This document shows positions 46,498 through 56,388 of a stretch of DNA of 57,135 nt, piece after piece. Each line of letters starts with the position of its first letter. The first letter of the stretch is position 1. This DNA comes from Microbacteriaceae bacterium (lineage in GTDB: Bacteria > Actinomycetota > Actinomycetes > Actinomycetales > Microbacteriaceae), in the NCBI GenBank assembly GCA_025465095.1, contig JAODME010000026.1, positions 1 to 57,135 on the forward strand. The letters are read 5' to 3'. A model generated the notes under the pieces. The model had not been told where the DNA came from. It was given only the letters and a program-made list of their open reading frames with translations, and did no database searches. The translations under genes were made by a program, and so were the position numbers.

Positions 46498-49138
46498 CAT
46501 CCACGGCCGCTGGCTCACCTACTTCGGGGACCGCGGGCACACGGTCGTGCCGTCCGCCTCCCTGGTGAGCGAGGACCCCACCCTGCTTTTCACCGTCGCC
46601 GGCATGGTGCCGTTCATCCCTTACCTCACCGGACTCGTTCCAGCGCCGTACCCCCGTGCGACGAGCGTGCAGAAGTGCATCCGCACGCTCGACATCGAGG
46701 AGGTCGGCAAGACCACCAGGCACGGCACGTTCTTCCAGATGAACGGCAACTTCTCCTTCGGTGACTACTTCAAGGACCGAGCGATCGAGTACGCGTGGGA
46801 ACTGCTGACGACGCCGGAGTCCGACGGAGGGCTCGGTTTCCAGGAGAAGGACCTGTGGGTCACCGTCTATCAGGACGACGACGAGGCCGCCGGCTATTGG
46901 AGAAAGACCGCTGGACTGCCGGATGAGCGCATCCAGCGGATGGGCAAGAAGGACAATTACTGGGACACCGGCCAGCCGGGCCCCGCCGGGCCCAGCTCCG
47001 AGATCTTCTTCGACCGCGGTCCCGCCTACGGGCGAGAGGGCGGACCTGCTGCGGACGACGACCGCTACATCGAGATCTGGAACCTCGTGTTCATGCAGTA
47101 CCTGCGTGGCGAAGGCTCGGGCAAGGACTACCCGATCCTCGGCGAGCTGCCCCGGAAGAACATCGACACCGGCATGGGTCTCGAACGCGTCGCGTTCCTC
47201 AAGCAGGGCGTCGAGAACCTATACGAGATCGACCAGGTCCGACCGGTGCTCGACCGGGCCGCCGAGCTCTCCGGCAGACGCTACGGAGCGGACCACGACG
47301 ACGACGTGCGGATGCGCGTGGTCGCCGACCACGTCAGGTCCGCCCTCATGCTCATGGCCGACGGCGTGACACCCTCCAACGAGGGACGCGGCTACATCCT
47401 CCGCCGTCTGTTGAGGCGCAGCGTCCGCGCGATGCGGCTGCTCGGCGTGGACGCTCCCACCTTCACCGAACTCTTCCCCGCCTCACGAGACGCGATGAAG
47501 GCCGCCTACCCGGACGTCGCGTCGGGGTTCGAGCGCATAGGGCGCCTCGCCTACGCAGAGGAGGAGACCTTCCTGCGCACGCTCGCGAGTGGAACGAGCA
47601 TCCTCGACCTCGCCGTGACGAAGACGAAGGATGCCGGCGCGGCCCAGCTCGCCGGGGACACCGCCTTCCAGCTGCACGACACGTTCGGCTTTCCCATCGA
47701 CCTCACCCTCGAGATGGCGGAGGAAGCAGGGCTTACGGTGGACCGTGCGGCGTTCGACGCCCTCATGCTCGAACAGCGGACCATGGCGAAGGCAGACGCG
47801 AAGGCCAAGAAGACCCTCCTCGCCGACCTCTCCGTGTACAGCGAGTTCCGTGCGGCCGGGGAGACGGTGTTCACCGGCTACGAATACCTGCAGACCGACT
47901 CGAGCATCCTCGGGTTGATCGTCGGCGGCACGTCAGTGACGAGAGCCGTGGCCGGGGACATCGCCGAGGTGATCCTCGCGGAAACCTCCCTCTACCCCGA
48001 ATCGGGCGGCCAGGAGGCCGATGCCGGACGCATCGTCGGTGCCGGATTCGACCTTGAAGTGCTCGATGTTCAGCGGCCTGTGAAGGGCCTGGTCAGCCAC
48101 AAGGTGCAGGTGAGCACCGGCGAAGTCGCCGTCGGCGAGGCCGCCACGAGCGTGGTGGATCCGGAATGGCGTCGCGGGGCGACTCAGGCGCATTCGGCGA
48201 CCCACCTCATCCACGCGGCACTACGCGACACACTCGGCCCGGAAGCCCATCAGGCCGGCTCCTACAACCGCGCCGGCTACATGCGCCTGGACTTCAACTG
48301 GAATCAGGCGCTGTCGCCGGCGACCCGAAGCGAGATCGAGGAGATCACGAACAACGCGATCCGGCAGAACCTCGAGGTCGAAACCCGGGTGATGTCGCTC
48401 GACGAGGCGAAATCACTCGGCGCCATGGCCTTGTTCGGAGAAAAGTACGGCGACACCGTGCGGGTCATCGACATCGGGGGGCCGTGGTCACGTGAACTGT
48501 GCGCCGGCACTCACGTGTCGCGCAGCTCAGAGGTGGGCCTGATCAATCTCGTGAGCGAAGCGTCCATCGGATCCTCCAACCGCCGAATCGAGTCGCTCGT
48601 CGGGATCGACGCGTTCCGCGATCTCGCGACCGAACGTGCGATCGTCAGTCGGCTGACCTCGAGCCTCAAGACGCCGCGCGAGCAATTGCCCGAGCGCATC
48701 GGCGAGCTGCTCGCGAGCCTCAAGGCGGCCGAGAAGAAGATCGCCGAGTTCGAAGCTGCGGCGCTCACCGCTCGCGTTCCCCAGATTCTCGCCGCCGGAG
48801 AGCGCCTGGGCGAGCTCACCGTCATCGCGGAGGACGTCGGACCGGTGAACTCCTCCGACGATCTGCGAAGCCTCGTGCAGAGCGTGCGGGCACGAACAGG
48901 AACGGACGCGGCGGTCGTCGCTCTCGCCGCCGACGTCAACGGCAAGCCCGCCGTGATCGTCGCCACGAACGACGCGGCCCGCGCACGCGGGGTCAAAGCC
49001 GGCGTGCTCGCTCGAGCGGCCGCCGCAGCGCTCGGCGGAGGCGGAGGCGGCAAGGACGACCTCGCCCAGGGCGGGGGCTCCGACGTGTCGGCGATCCCCG
49101 CCGCGCTCGAGGCGATCACCGCCTCGCTGCCGAGGTAG
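46484..49138 (+). CDS. alaS: Alanine--tRNA ligase
   Basis: An 884-residue class II synthetase. The catalytic N-terminal part shows TLLFTVAGMVPF and RHGTFFQMNGNFSFGDYFK; the editing domain carries HSATHLIHAAL and the zinc ligands in ELCAGTHV; the C-Ala domain ends with a glycine-rich GGGGGGKDDLAQGGG stretch. The ATG at 46484 (MQTADIHGRWL) is canonical; the open frame to 46286 is read inside the small upstream gene. ruvX follows after 6 bp. Confidence 0.98.
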   Translation: MQTADIHGRWLTYFGDRGHTVVPSASLVSEDPTLLFTVAGMVPFIPYLTGLVPAPYPRATSVQKCIRTLDIEEVGKTTRHGTFFQMNGNFSFGDYFKDRAIEYAWELLTTPESDGGLGFQEKDLWVTVYQDDDEAAGYWRKTAGLPDERIQRMGKKDNYWDTGQPGPAGPSSEIFFDRGPAYGREGGPAADDDRYIEIWNLVFMQYLRGEGSGKDYPILGELPRKNIDTGMGLERVAFLKQGVENLYEIDQVRPVLDRAAELSGRRYGADHDDDVRMRVVADHVRSALMLMADGVTPSNEGRGYILRRLLRRSVRAMRLLGVDAPTFTELFPASRDAMKAAYPDVASGFERIGRLAYAEEETFLRTLASGTSILDLAVTKTKDAGAAQLAGDTAFQLHDTFGFPIDLTLEMAEEAGLTVDRAAFDALMLEQRTMAKADAKAKKTLLADLSVYSEFRAAGETVFTGYEYLQTDSSILGLIVGGTSVTRAVAGDIAEVILAETSLYPESGGQEADAGRIVGAGFDLEVLDVQRPVKGLVSHKVQVSTGEVAVGEAATSVVDPEWRRGATQAHSATHLIHAALRDTLGPEAHQAGSYNRAGYMRLDFNWNQALSPATRSEIEEITNNAIRQNLEVETRVMSLDEAKSLGAMALFGEKYGDTVRVIDIGGPWSRELCAGTHVSRSSEVGLINLVSEASIGSSNRRIESLVGIDAFRDLATERAIVSRLTSSLKTPREQLPERIGELLASLKAAEKKIAEFEAAALTARVPQILAAGERLGELTVIAEDVGPVNSSDDLRSLVQSVRARTGTDAAVVALAADVNGKPAVIVATNDAARARGVKAGVLARAAAAALGGGGGGKDDLAQGGGSDVSAIPAALEAITASLPR

Positions 49139-49144
49139 CGGGCG

Positions 49145-49612
49145 GTGCGTCCCGGGGTGAGGATCGGCGTCGACGTCGGCAAGGCGCGAATCGGCGTCGC
49201 AAGGAGCGACTTCCACGGCATGCTCGCGATGCCGGTGGAGACGGTGAAACGAGGCGAAGGTGACATCCGTGCGATCCTCGCCCACGTGACAGACGTCGAC
49301 GCGGTGGAGATCGTCGTCGGGCTGCCCCTCTCGCTGAGCGGCGCCGAGACCGCGTCGACCGCAGATGCCCGCGAGTTCGCCGGCCGCATCGCCCAAGCCA
49401 GTCCCTCCGCCCGTGTACGGCTCGTCGACGAACGCCTCTCGACCGTGTCTGCGCAGCGGGCGCTGCACGCTTCGGGACGTACCACCAGGAACTCCCGCGG
49501 AGTTATCGACCAGGTGGCGGCGGTTATAATTCTGCAGCATGCCCTCGACTTCGAGCGGTCCGGCGGGACCCCGCCCGGCGCTCTCCTCGTTCCGGATGAA
49601 GGATCTGAATAG
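49145..49612 (+). CDS. ruvX: Holliday junction resolvase-like protein RuvX (YqgF)
   Basis: A 155-residue RNase H-fold nuclease implicated in processing of the 5' end of pre-16S rRNA. Acidic motifs are GVDVGKARIGVA, GLPLSLSG and VDERLSTVSAQ, with a final DQVAAVIILQ. GTG start preceded by GCGGGCGG. Its stop shares a base with the mltG GTG. A TATAAT sequence at 49525-49530 lies within its 3' end. Confidence 0.94.
   Translation: MRPGVRIGVDVGKARIGVARSDFHGMLAMPVETVKRGEGDIRAILAHVTDVDAVEIVVGLPLSLSGAETASTADAREFAGRIAQASPSARVRLVDERLSTVSAQRALHASGRTTRNSRGVIDQVAAVIILQHALDFERSGGTPPGALLVPDEGSE
49525..49530 (+). promoter_or_regulatory. Internal -10 box within ruvX
   Basis: A perfect TATAAT about 82 nt before the mltG start. 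It encodes codons of the conserved AVIILQ segment, so the match may be incidental, but it could drive mltG and the aro genes separately. Confidence 0.3.
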
Positions 49613-50790
49613 TGGCGGATGAGCCCAGCTGGGACGAGCTTTTCACCTCGCAACCGGAGGACGCTCGAGCCGGCCTGCGCACCGAGAACCGGCCGGCGGA
49701 AACCCGGCGCCCACCGAAGCGACGGCTCACCTGGCTTTGGGTGCTTCTCTCGATCGTCATGGTGCTCGGAATCGGTGTGACGGCCGTCTTCTTCGCCTTC
49801 GAGGAACAGGTGCGCAGCGTACTCGGCTGGGAGGAGCCGAACGACTACGTCGGGTCCGGTTCCGGTGAGGTCGTCGTGACAATCGTCGACGGGCAGGTCG
49901 GCGGCGACATTGCGAAGACCCTCGTCGACGCGGACGTGACGAAGTCCTACGACGCGTTCTACGACCTGCTTCTCGCAAGCGACGTCTGGTTCCAGCCCGG
50001 CAGCTACTCGCTCAGGCAGCAGATGAGCGCACAGTCGGCGCTGGACGCCCTGCAGGACCCGGCGAACAAGGTCGAGACCTCGGTCCTGTTCCAGGAGGGC
50101 AAGAGCATCACCCAGGTGTTCAACGCGCTGAGCGAGTCCACCGGGATCCCGGTGGACGATTTCGAGGCGGCGGCCGCCGATCCGACCGTGTATGGCGCCC
50201 CGCCCGAGGCGCCGAGCCTCGAGGGGTACCTTTTTCCGGCCCGGTACAGTTTCGAACCGGGAGTCGACGCCTCCGCGATCCTGCAGACGCTCGTGAGCCG
50301 CTCCTTCGAGTCCCTGGACGCCGCGGGGGTCGCCGCGCAGGATCGGCACCGCGTCCTCACCATCGCCTCACTCATCCAACGCGAGGCCGGTTCCAACCCC
50401 GACGACTTCTTCAAGGTCTCCCGCGTCATCCAGAACCGTCTCGACTCGGGCATGATGCTGCAATTCGATTCGACGGCGCACTACGGATTCACCCTCCGGT
50501 ACGGCGAACGCGACGCCGATTCGGTGTTCACCAACGCGGACGAGCTCAGCGATGACAATGCGTACAACCCCTACGTGCACAGCGGATTGCCGCCGGGACC
50601 GATCGGAGCGCCCGGCGACCTCGCGATCGACGCGGCCGTCCATCCGGCGGACGGCTCGTGGCTGTACTTCGTGACCGTGAACCTGGACACGGGGGAGACC
50701 GCCTTCTCTGCCACTCTCGGTGAGCACAACGCCGCGGTGAGGCAGCTTCAGGCATGGTGCAGGGATACCCAGAGCCCGAATTGCGGCTGA
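49612..50790 (+). CDS. mltG: Endolytic murein transglycosylase MltG
   Basis: A 392-residue peptidoglycan-cleaving enzyme (YceG-like) that terminates nascent glycan strands. Cytoplasmic N-terminus, one membrane helix at about residues 40-62, then an extracytoplasmic LysM-like region and the YceG domain with catalytic glutamate in [10 protein letters not shown] and the motif [21 protein letters not shown] start; stop overlaps the aroE ATG as TGATG. Confidence 0.95.
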   Translation: MADEPSWDELFTSQPEDARAGLRTENRPAETRRPPKRRLTWLWVLLSIVMVLGIGVTAVFFAFEEQVRSVLGWEEPNDYVGSGSGEVVVTIVDGQVGGDIAKTLVDADVTKSYDAFYDLLLASDVWFQPGSYSLRQQMSAQSALDALQDPANKVETSVLFQEGKSITQVFNALSESTGIPVDDFEAAAADPTVYGAPPEAPSLEGYLFPARYSFEPGVDASAILQTLVSRSFESLDAAGVAAQDRHRVLTIASLIQREAGSNPDDFFKVSRVIQNRLDSGMMLQFDSTAHYGFTLRYGERDADSVFTNADELSDDNAYNPYVHSGLPPGPIGAPGDLAIDAAVHPADGSWLYFVTVNLDTGETAFSATLGEHNAAVRQLQAWCRDTQSPNCG

Positions 50791-51647
50791 TGGACAACCC
50801 CAGCAAGCTCGCCGTCCTCGGTTCGCCCATCGCGCACTCGAAGTCGCCCGTGCTGCACGCCGCGGCCTACGCTGCTCTCGACCTGCCGTGGACCTACTCG
50901 GCCATCGAGATGGCGGGACCCGGACTGCGCGACTTCGTTCTGTCGCTGGACAGCGGATGGCGCGGCCTCTCACTCACGATGCCACTCAAGCGCGACATCC
51001 TTCCGCTGCTGGATCGCGCGGACGAGCTCGTCGAGCTCACCGGCGGAGCGAACACCGTGCTGTTCACGGGCGGCGGCGGCTTTCGCATGGCCGGCTTCAA
51101 CACCGACGTGTACGGGGTCACCAGGGCACTTCGGGAGGGCGGTGTCCCGCGAGTGACGAAGGTGCACGTGCTCGGCGCCGGCGCCACCGCGTCATCGGTG
51201 CTCGTCGCCGTCGCCGCACTCGGCGCCGTCGAGGTGCTGGTCTCGGCGCGCACGCCGGGGAAGGCGAAAGCGCTCGCGCCCCTCGCGGAGCGCCTCAACC
51301 TGCGGCTGACCATCACCGGGCTCGACGCGGCGCCGGCGTCCTTCGTACCGGACCTCGTCGTGAGCACTCTTCCCGGCGGCTCCGACGTCGATGTGTCCTT
51401 CCCCTCAGAGGTGCTCTCCGGATCGACCCTCTTCGACGTCGCGTACGACCCGTGGCCGAGCCCGCTCGCGACGCGGTGGCGCGAAGCCGGAGGGCGGGTC
51501 GTCTCCGGTCTCGAGATGCTGGTGAACCAGGCGCTCGGTCAGGTGCGCGTCTTCGTGACAGGGGCCGCCTCGACGGAACTCGACGACGAACGTCGAGTGC
51601 TCGACGCAATGCGGGCGAGCGTCGGGCTCGGAAGCTCTCCGGCTTAA
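50790..51647 (+). CDS. aroE: Shikimate dehydrogenase
   Basis: A 285-residue NADP-dependent enzyme converting 3-dehydroshikimate to shikimate. Substrate-binding [17 protein letters not shown], the catalytic lysine in [14 protein letters not shown] and the cofactor loop [11 protein letters not shown] are visible. The ATG at 50790 overlaps the mltG stop by one base. It is the first of four consecutive shikimate genes (aroE, aroC, aroK, aroB). Confidence 0.95.
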   Translation: MDNPSKLAVLGSPIAHSKSPVLHAAAYAALDLPWTYSAIEMAGPGLRDFVLSLDSGWRGLSLTMPLKRDILPLLDRADELVELTGGANTVLFTGGGGFRMAGFNTDVYGVTRALREGGVPRVTKVHVLGAGATASSVLVAVAALGAVEVLVSARTPGKAKALAPLAERLNLRLTITGLDAAPASFVPDLVVSTLPGGSDVDVSFPSEVLSGSTLFDVAYDPWPSPLATRWREAGGRVVSGLEMLVNQALGQVRVFVTGAASTELDDERRVLDAMRASVGLGSSPA

Positions 51648-51688
51648 CGCGGGCGGTGGGCCCTCCGTGCTGTGGGAGGATTCTAGGT

Positions 51689-52897
51689 ATGCTTCGATGG
51701 CTGACCGCAGGGGAATCACACGGCCCGGAACTCGTGGCAATTCTGGAGGGGCTCCCCTCGGGAGTTCCCGTCTCGATGGACGGCATCCGCGCCGACCTCG
51801 CGCGACGCAAGCTCGGCTACGGCCGGGGCGCGCGAATGAAGTTCGAAGAGGATCAACTCGACATCTCGGGTGGCATCCGTTTCGGTCTCAGCATGGGCAG
51901 CCCGATCGCGCTCAGGGTCGGCAACACCGAGTGGCCGCGGTGGGTCGACGTGATGAGCGCGGCACCCGTCGACCTCGAATCGCTGCCGAAGGGCAGGGGC
52001 GCGGCGCTGACCCGCCCTCGGCCCGGCCACGCGGACCTGGTCGGCATGCAGAAGTACGACTTCGCCGAAGCCCGCAACGTTCTCGAACGGGCGAGCGCCC
52101 GCGAGACCGCCGCCCGGGTCGCTCTCGGCGCCGTCGCACGCGCGTTCCTGAACGGTCTCGGAATCGAACTCGTCAGCCATACCCTCGCGATCGGCCCCGT
52201 CCGCGTGCCGGAGGGAAGCCCACTGCCACGCCCGACGGATGTCACGGCGCTCGACGCCGATCCGCTGCGCTGCTTCCACGGCGACACCTCGGCGCGCATG
52301 GTCGAGGAAGTCGACCGGGCGCACGAGGACGGTGACACGCTCGGCGGTGTCGTCGAAGTGCTCGCGTACGGCTTGCCGCCAGGACTGGGCTCCTACACGC
52401 ACTGGGACCGGCGACTCGACTCCCAGCTCGCCGCGGCACTGATGGGGATCCAGGCGATCAAGGGAGTAGAGGTCGGTGACGGGTTCCTCACGACCGTCCG
52501 TAGGGGCTCGCAGGCTCACGATGAGCTCGTGCAGACCGACGGCGGCATCACGAGGCTGAGCGACCGGGCCGGCGGCACCGAGGGCGGAATGAGCACCGGC
52601 ACCGTGCTGCGCGTGAGCGCAGGGATGAAGCCCATCGCGACGGTGCCGCACGCGCTGCGCACCGTCGATGTTGCGACGGGAGCCGCCGCGGAGGCACATC
52701 ATCAGCGTTCGGACGTCTGCGCCGTGCCTGCCGCCGGCGTCGTGGCCGAAGCGATGGTGGCTCTCGTGCTCGCGAATTCGGTGTTGGAGAAGTTCGGCGG
52801 CGACTCGCTGGGCGAGACCAGACGCAACCTGAAGTCGTACCTCGACGCGATACCTGAATCGCTCGCCACCTCCGGCTCGAGCGACCCGACCGCGTGA
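51689..52897 (+). CDS. aroC: Chorismate synthase
   Basis: A 402-residue FMN-dependent enzyme making chorismate from EPSP. Signatures are [16 protein letters not shown], the RPGHADLVG segment and [24 protein letters not shown] precedes the ATG at 51689. It is followed by aroK after 7 bp. EPSP synthase (aroA) is not in the window. Confidence 0.98.
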   Translation: MLRWLTAGESHGPELVAILEGLPSGVPVSMDGIRADLARRKLGYGRGARMKFEEDQLDISGGIRFGLSMGSPIALRVGNTEWPRWVDVMSAAPVDLESLPKGRGAALTRPRPGHADLVGMQKYDFAEARNVLERASARETAARVALGAVARAFLNGLGIELVSHTLAIGPVRVPEGSPLPRPTDVTALDADPLRCFHGDTSARMVEEVDRAHEDGDTLGGVVEVLAYGLPPGLGSYTHWDRRLDSQLAAALMGIQAIKGVEVGDGFLTTVRRGSQAHDELVQTDGGITRLSDRAGGTEGGMSTGTVLRVSAGMKPIATVPHALRTVDVATGAAAEAHHQRSDVCAVPAAGVVAEAMVALVLANSVLEKFGGDSLGETRRNLKSYLDAIPESLATSGSSDPTA

Positions 52898-52904
52898 GGA
52901 CCCC

Positions 52905-53438
52905 GTGACAACGCCCCGCCCATACGTCGTCGTAATCGGCGCTCCCGGAGCCGGAAAAACCCGCGTCGGCAAACGCATCGCCCGACTCCTCAAGGTTCCC
53001 TTCGTCGACACCGACCGGCGCATCGTGCTCCGTCACGGTCCGATCGCGCAGGTGTTCAGCGGACGCGGTGAGGAGCACTTCCGGAAGATCGAGCGCATCG
53101 AGGTCGCTCGGGCGCTGCGCGAGAGTGCGGTCGTCTCGCTCGGCGGAGGCGCCGTGCTCGATCCGGACACACAAGCGGACCTGACGGACCTGCCGGTCGC
53201 CCTGATGACGGTGAGCGCCGAGGCGGTGGCGTCGCGGATCGGCGACAAACGCCCGCTGCTTCGCGAGGGCGGAGTCGCGGCGTGGGAGACGCTCGTCGCC
53301 GCGCGGCGGGAAACCTATGAACGGTTGGCGACCCGCACCTGGGACAGCTCGGAGCGCCCCATCGACACCATCGCGCAGGAGATCGCCGACTGGGTGCGAT
53401 CCCTGCCCGACCAATCAACCAGGGGAATGCAGCCATGA
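52905..53438 (+). CDS. aroK: Shikimate kinase
   Basis: A 177-residue NMP-kinase fold enzyme phosphorylating shikimate. Walker A is GAPGAGKTRVG; the shikimate-binding aspartate is in FVDTDRRI, and the GGGAV motif is present. GTG start. Its stop overlaps the aroB start as ATGA. Confidence 0.96.
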   Translation: MTTPRPYVVVIGAPGAGKTRVGKRIARLLKVPFVDTDRRIVLRHGPIAQVFSGRGEEHFRKIERIEVARALRESAVVSLGGGAVLDPDTQADLTDLPVALMTVSAEAVASRIGDKRPLLREGGVAAWETLVAARRETYERLATRTWDSSERPIDTIAQEIADWVRSLPDQSTRGMQP

Positions 53439-54511
53439 CGGAAACCACCAGGATCAACGTTGGCGGGACGAGTCCGTATGACGTCGTCATCGGCCGGAAC
53501 ATCCTGCACACCGTTCCGGAGCACCTTGGATCCGGTGTAGCCAAGGTGCTGATCGTGCACCCCGCAACGCTCGGGGCGAGAGCTGCTCAACTGCGCGAAA
53601 GCCTTCTCGATCGCTATGAGGTACTGCTCGCGGAGGTCCCGGACGCCGAAGCGGGCAAACGAGTCGAGGTCGCTGCCTTCTGCTGGGGCGTCATGGGGCA
53701 GGCTGACTTCACCCGATCCGATGCCGTGATCGGGTTCGGCGGGGGATCGGTGACCGACCTGGCCGGTTTCGTAGCGGCCACCTGGCTGCGCGGCGTGACC
53801 CTGATCCAGGTGCCGACGACCCTGCTCGGCATGGTCGATGCGGCGGTCGGCGGCAAGACGGGCATCAACACGGCGGAGGGCAAGAACCTCGTCGGCGCGT
53901 TCCACGCGCCCGCCGCCGTGATCGAGGACCTCGAAATGCTTCACGGGCTCAGCCAGATGGAGATTCTCGCCGGGTTCGGGGAGGTCGTGAAGTGCGGGTT
54001 CATCGCCGAACCAGAGATTCTGGACATCATCGAAGCGGATGTCGACACCGCGACCGATTCGACGTCGCTCGAGTTCCGCAGGCTCGTCGAGCTGTCTGTC
54101 GGGCTCAAGGCGCGGGTGGTCGGAAACGACTTCCGGGACACCGGTCAGCGGGAGATTCTCAACTACGGCCACACGCTCGGGCACGCGGTCGAGTACGCGG
54201 AACGCTTCCAATGGCGGCACGGTGCCGCCGTAGCGATCGGGATGGTCTATGCGGCGGAGCTTGGCAGGTTGACCGGGCGGCTCGGCGATTCCGTGGTCGA
54301 CCGGCACCGCAGCATCCTCACCTCGCTGCAACTGCCGATCGACTACCCGCTCGGCCGCTGGAACACGCTGCTCGCCGCCATGCAGCGGGACAAGAAGGCT
54401 CGCGGCGGCATGCTGCGCTTCATCATCCTCGACGACCTCGCAAAGCCAACGGTCCTCACCGGTCCGGACCAGAGCCTGCTGTTCGCCGCCTATCAGGAGA
54501 TCGGCGTGTAG
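53435..54511 (+). CDS. aroB: 3-dehydroquinate synthase
   Basis: A 358-residue NAD- and zinc-dependent enzyme producing 3-dehydroquinate from DAHP. Motifs: GGGSVTDLAGFVAATW, PTTLLGMVDAAVGGKTGIN and the metal site LNYGHTLGHAVEY. It overlaps aroK by 4 bp. The usual next gene, aroQ, is displaced by sufS-sufU. Confidence 0.97.
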   Translation: MTETTRINVGGTSPYDVVIGRNILHTVPEHLGSGVAKVLIVHPATLGARAAQLRESLLDRYEVLLAEVPDAEAGKRVEVAAFCWGVMGQADFTRSDAVIGFGGGSVTDLAGFVAATWLRGVTLIQVPTTLLGMVDAAVGGKTGINTAEGKNLVGAFHAPAAVIEDLEMLHGLSQMEILAGFGEVVKCGFIAEPEILDIIEADVDTATDSTSLEFRRLVELSVGLKARVVGNDFRDTGQREILNYGHTLGHAVEYAERFQWRHGAAVAIGMVYAAELGRLTGRLGDSVVDRHRSILTSLQLPIDYPLGRWNTLLAAMQRDKKARGGMLRFIILDDLAKPTVLTGPDQSLLFAAYQEIGV

Positions 54512-54518
54512 CGGCGGC

Positions 54519-54524
54519 TAAAAT
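54519..54524 (+). promoter_or_regulatory. Candidate -10 box for sufS
   Basis: TAAAAT just after the aroB stop. Transcription would start near 54531, giving an 89-nt leader before sufS that contains a 35-codon open frame. Confidence 0.4.
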
Positions 54525-54563
54525 CGCACACTTCAGCGCAGCAACCCATAACGGGAAGCAAGA

Positions 54564-54671
54564 ATGCGCTGGTTCCAGAACAAGGTCCGTGACATAGCGG
54601 ACCTCGACGAAGGGTACCCGTGTCTGCCACCATCGTGGACGTTTCTCAACCGATCACGGATCACGAGGTGA
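54564..54671 (+). CDS. Possible leader peptide overlapping the sufS start
   Basis: A 35-codon frame beginning MRWFQNKVRD, with GGGAAG about 6 nt before the ATG. It overlaps the sufS start codon by 52 bp in a different frame. It could be a regulatory upstream ORF or chance; no homologue is recognised. Confidence 0.25.
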   Translation: MRWFQNKVRDIADLDEGYPCLPPSWTFLNRSRITR

Positions 54672-55921
54672 ACGCGATACGCAGGGACTTCCCTGCCCTG
54701 TTGGAGAGCGTGAACGGTGAACCGCTGGCGTACCTTGACTCCGCCGCCACCGCGCAACGCCCGCACGCGGTGCTCGATGCCGAGCGACACTTCCTCGAGC
54801 ACCACAACGCCGCAGTGCACCGCGGCGCGCACACGCTCGCCGGCCTCGCCACGGAGGCGTACGAAGACGCCCGCAGCACCGTCGCGGCGTTCGTCGGTGC
54901 CGGGCCCGATGAGGTGGTGTGGACCGCCAACGCCACCGACGCGCTCAACCTCGTCGCCTACGGTTTCGCGAACGCCAGCCACGGCCGCGGGGGAGCGGCC
55001 GCTCGACGCTTCGCGCTCGCACCCGGCGACGAGATCGTCGTCACCGAAGCGGAGCACCACGCAAACCTCGTCCCGTGGCAGGAGCTCGCCGCGGTCACCG
55101 GGGCGACCCTGCGCTTCATTCCCGTCAACGACAGCGGCGTCTATTCCGTCGGTGACGCGGCGGCGGTCCTCAGTAGCCGCACCCGTATCGTCGCGCTCGC
55201 CCACGTGTCTAACGTGACCGGATTCGTCGCCCCTGTCGCCGAGATCGTGGCGCTCGCGCACGCGAGGGGAGCGCTCGTCGTCCTGGACGCATGCCAGTCG
55301 GCTCCCCACCGCGCACTCGATCTCCCCGGACTCGGAGTCGACTTCGCAGCATTCTCCGGACACAAGATGCTGGGCCCCACCGGCATCGGCGTGCTCTATG
55401 GACGCGCAGAACTTCTAGACGCATTGCCGCCGTTCCGCACAGGCGGCTCGATGATCAGCACCGTGACGATGACCGACGCCGACTACCTGCCGGCACCGCA
55501 ACGTTTCGAGGCGGGCACGCCGCCGGTGTCGCAGGCCATCGCACTGGCCGAGGCGGTGCGTTACCTCCAGCGCATCGGCCTCGACCGCATCGAGCGACGT
55601 GAAGAGCTGCTCGCCGAACGGATGCTCGTCGGTCTCGCCGGGATTCCGGGCATCCGCACGATCGGTCCCGGCCTGGGGGTCCCGAGGGCGGGTCTCGTCA
55701 GCTTCGACGTCGACGGCGTCCACGGGCACGACGTCGGCCAGTACCTCGACGCCCGCGGAATCGCGGTGCGGGTCGGTCATCACTGCGCGCAGCCCCTGCA
55801 CCGTCGGCTCGGTCTGATTTCGAGCACCCGCGCGAGCGCATACATGTACACCACCACCGATGAGGTGGATCGTCTCCTCGGGTCCGCGCACGAAGTGCGG
55901 CGCTACTTCGGGGCGGCGTGA
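54620..55921 (+). CDS. sufS: Cysteine desulfurase SufS
   Basis: A 433-residue group II PLP enzyme that removes sulfur from cysteine for Fe-S cluster assembly. The PLP lysine is K249 (FSGHKMLGPTG), the cofactor-stacking histidine lies in TEAEHHANLVPW, and the persulfide cysteine is C389 (VRVGHHCAQPL). GTG start with AAGGG 5 nt upstream. Overlaps sufU. No sufBCD genes are nearby, and the pair interrupts the shikimate gene order. Confidence 0.96.
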   Translation: MSATIVDVSQPITDHEVNAIRRDFPALLESVNGEPLAYLDSAATAQRPHAVLDAERHFLEHHNAAVHRGAHTLAGLATEAYEDARSTVAAFVGAGPDEVVWTANATDALNLVAYGFANASHGRGGAAARRFALAPGDEIVVTEAEHHANLVPWQELAAVTGATLRFIPVNDSGVYSVGDAAAVLSSRTRIVALAHVSNVTGFVAPVAEIVALAHARGALVVLDACQSAPHRALDLPGLGVDFAAFSGHKMLGPTGIGVLYGRAELLDALPPFRTGGSMISTVTMTDADYLPAPQRFEAGTPPVSQAIALAEAVRYLQRIGLDRIERREELLAERMLVGLAGIPGIRTIGPGLGVPRAGLVSFDVDGVHGHDVGQYLDARGIAVRVGHHCAQPLHRRLGLISSTRASAYMYTTTDEVDRLLGSAHEVRRYFGAA

Positions 55922-56364
55922 TGTCCGATTCGCTCGCCAACCTGTACCAGCAAGTGATCCTCGACCATGCCAGACAGCGCATCGGATACGGGCAACTAGA
56001 CCATGCCGACGCGGAACGGTTCGAACGCAACCCCACCTGCGGCGACGAGGTGATGGTACGGCTCGCACTCGAGCAGGGAACGGACCGAATCGCGTCGCTC
56101 GCCTGGCAGGGCGCGGGATGCAGTATCTCGACGGCGTCCGCATCCGTGCTCGCGCAACTCGCCGAGGGCCTGACTCTCACGGAACTGCAGTCGAAAATCG
56201 ACGCATTCCGCGCAATGCTGCGCGAGCGCGGCGACGTCGAGCCGGACGAGGACGTGCTGGGCGACGCCGTCGCCTTCCAGGGGGTGTCCAAGTATGTGAT
56301 GCGAGTGAAGTGCGCAATGCTGCCCTGGGTGGCCGCGGAAGCGTGCCGGGGCTCACTCACCTGA
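55921..56364 (+). CDS. sufU: Zinc-dependent sulfur transferase SufU
   Basis: A 147-residue IscU-like protein of the SufU type, the sulfur-accepting partner of SufS. Zinc ligands and acceptor are C40 and D42 (NPTCGDE), C67 (GAGCSIS) and C131 (VKCAML). The insertion between the second and third cysteines is typical of SufU rather than IscU. The ATG overlaps the sufS stop; a GTG 3 nt earlier is also in frame. Confidence 0.95.
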   Translation: MSDSLANLYQQVILDHARQRIGYGQLDHADAERFERNPTCGDEVMVRLALEQGTDRIASLAWQGAGCSISTASASVLAQLAEGLTLTELQSKIDAFRAMLRERGDVEPDEDVLGDAVAFQGVSKYVMRVKCAMLPWVAAEACRGSLT

Positions 56365-56375
56365 TGCGGCGCCGG

Positions 56376-56381
56376 TAGTGT
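56376..56381 (+). promoter_or_regulatory. Candidate -10 box for aroQ (leaderless)
   Basis: TAGTGT ends 7 nt before the aroQ ATG at 56389. No Shine-Dalgarno lies between, so the transcript may be leaderless. Confidence 0.3.
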
Positions 56382-56388
56382 GGTGCCC

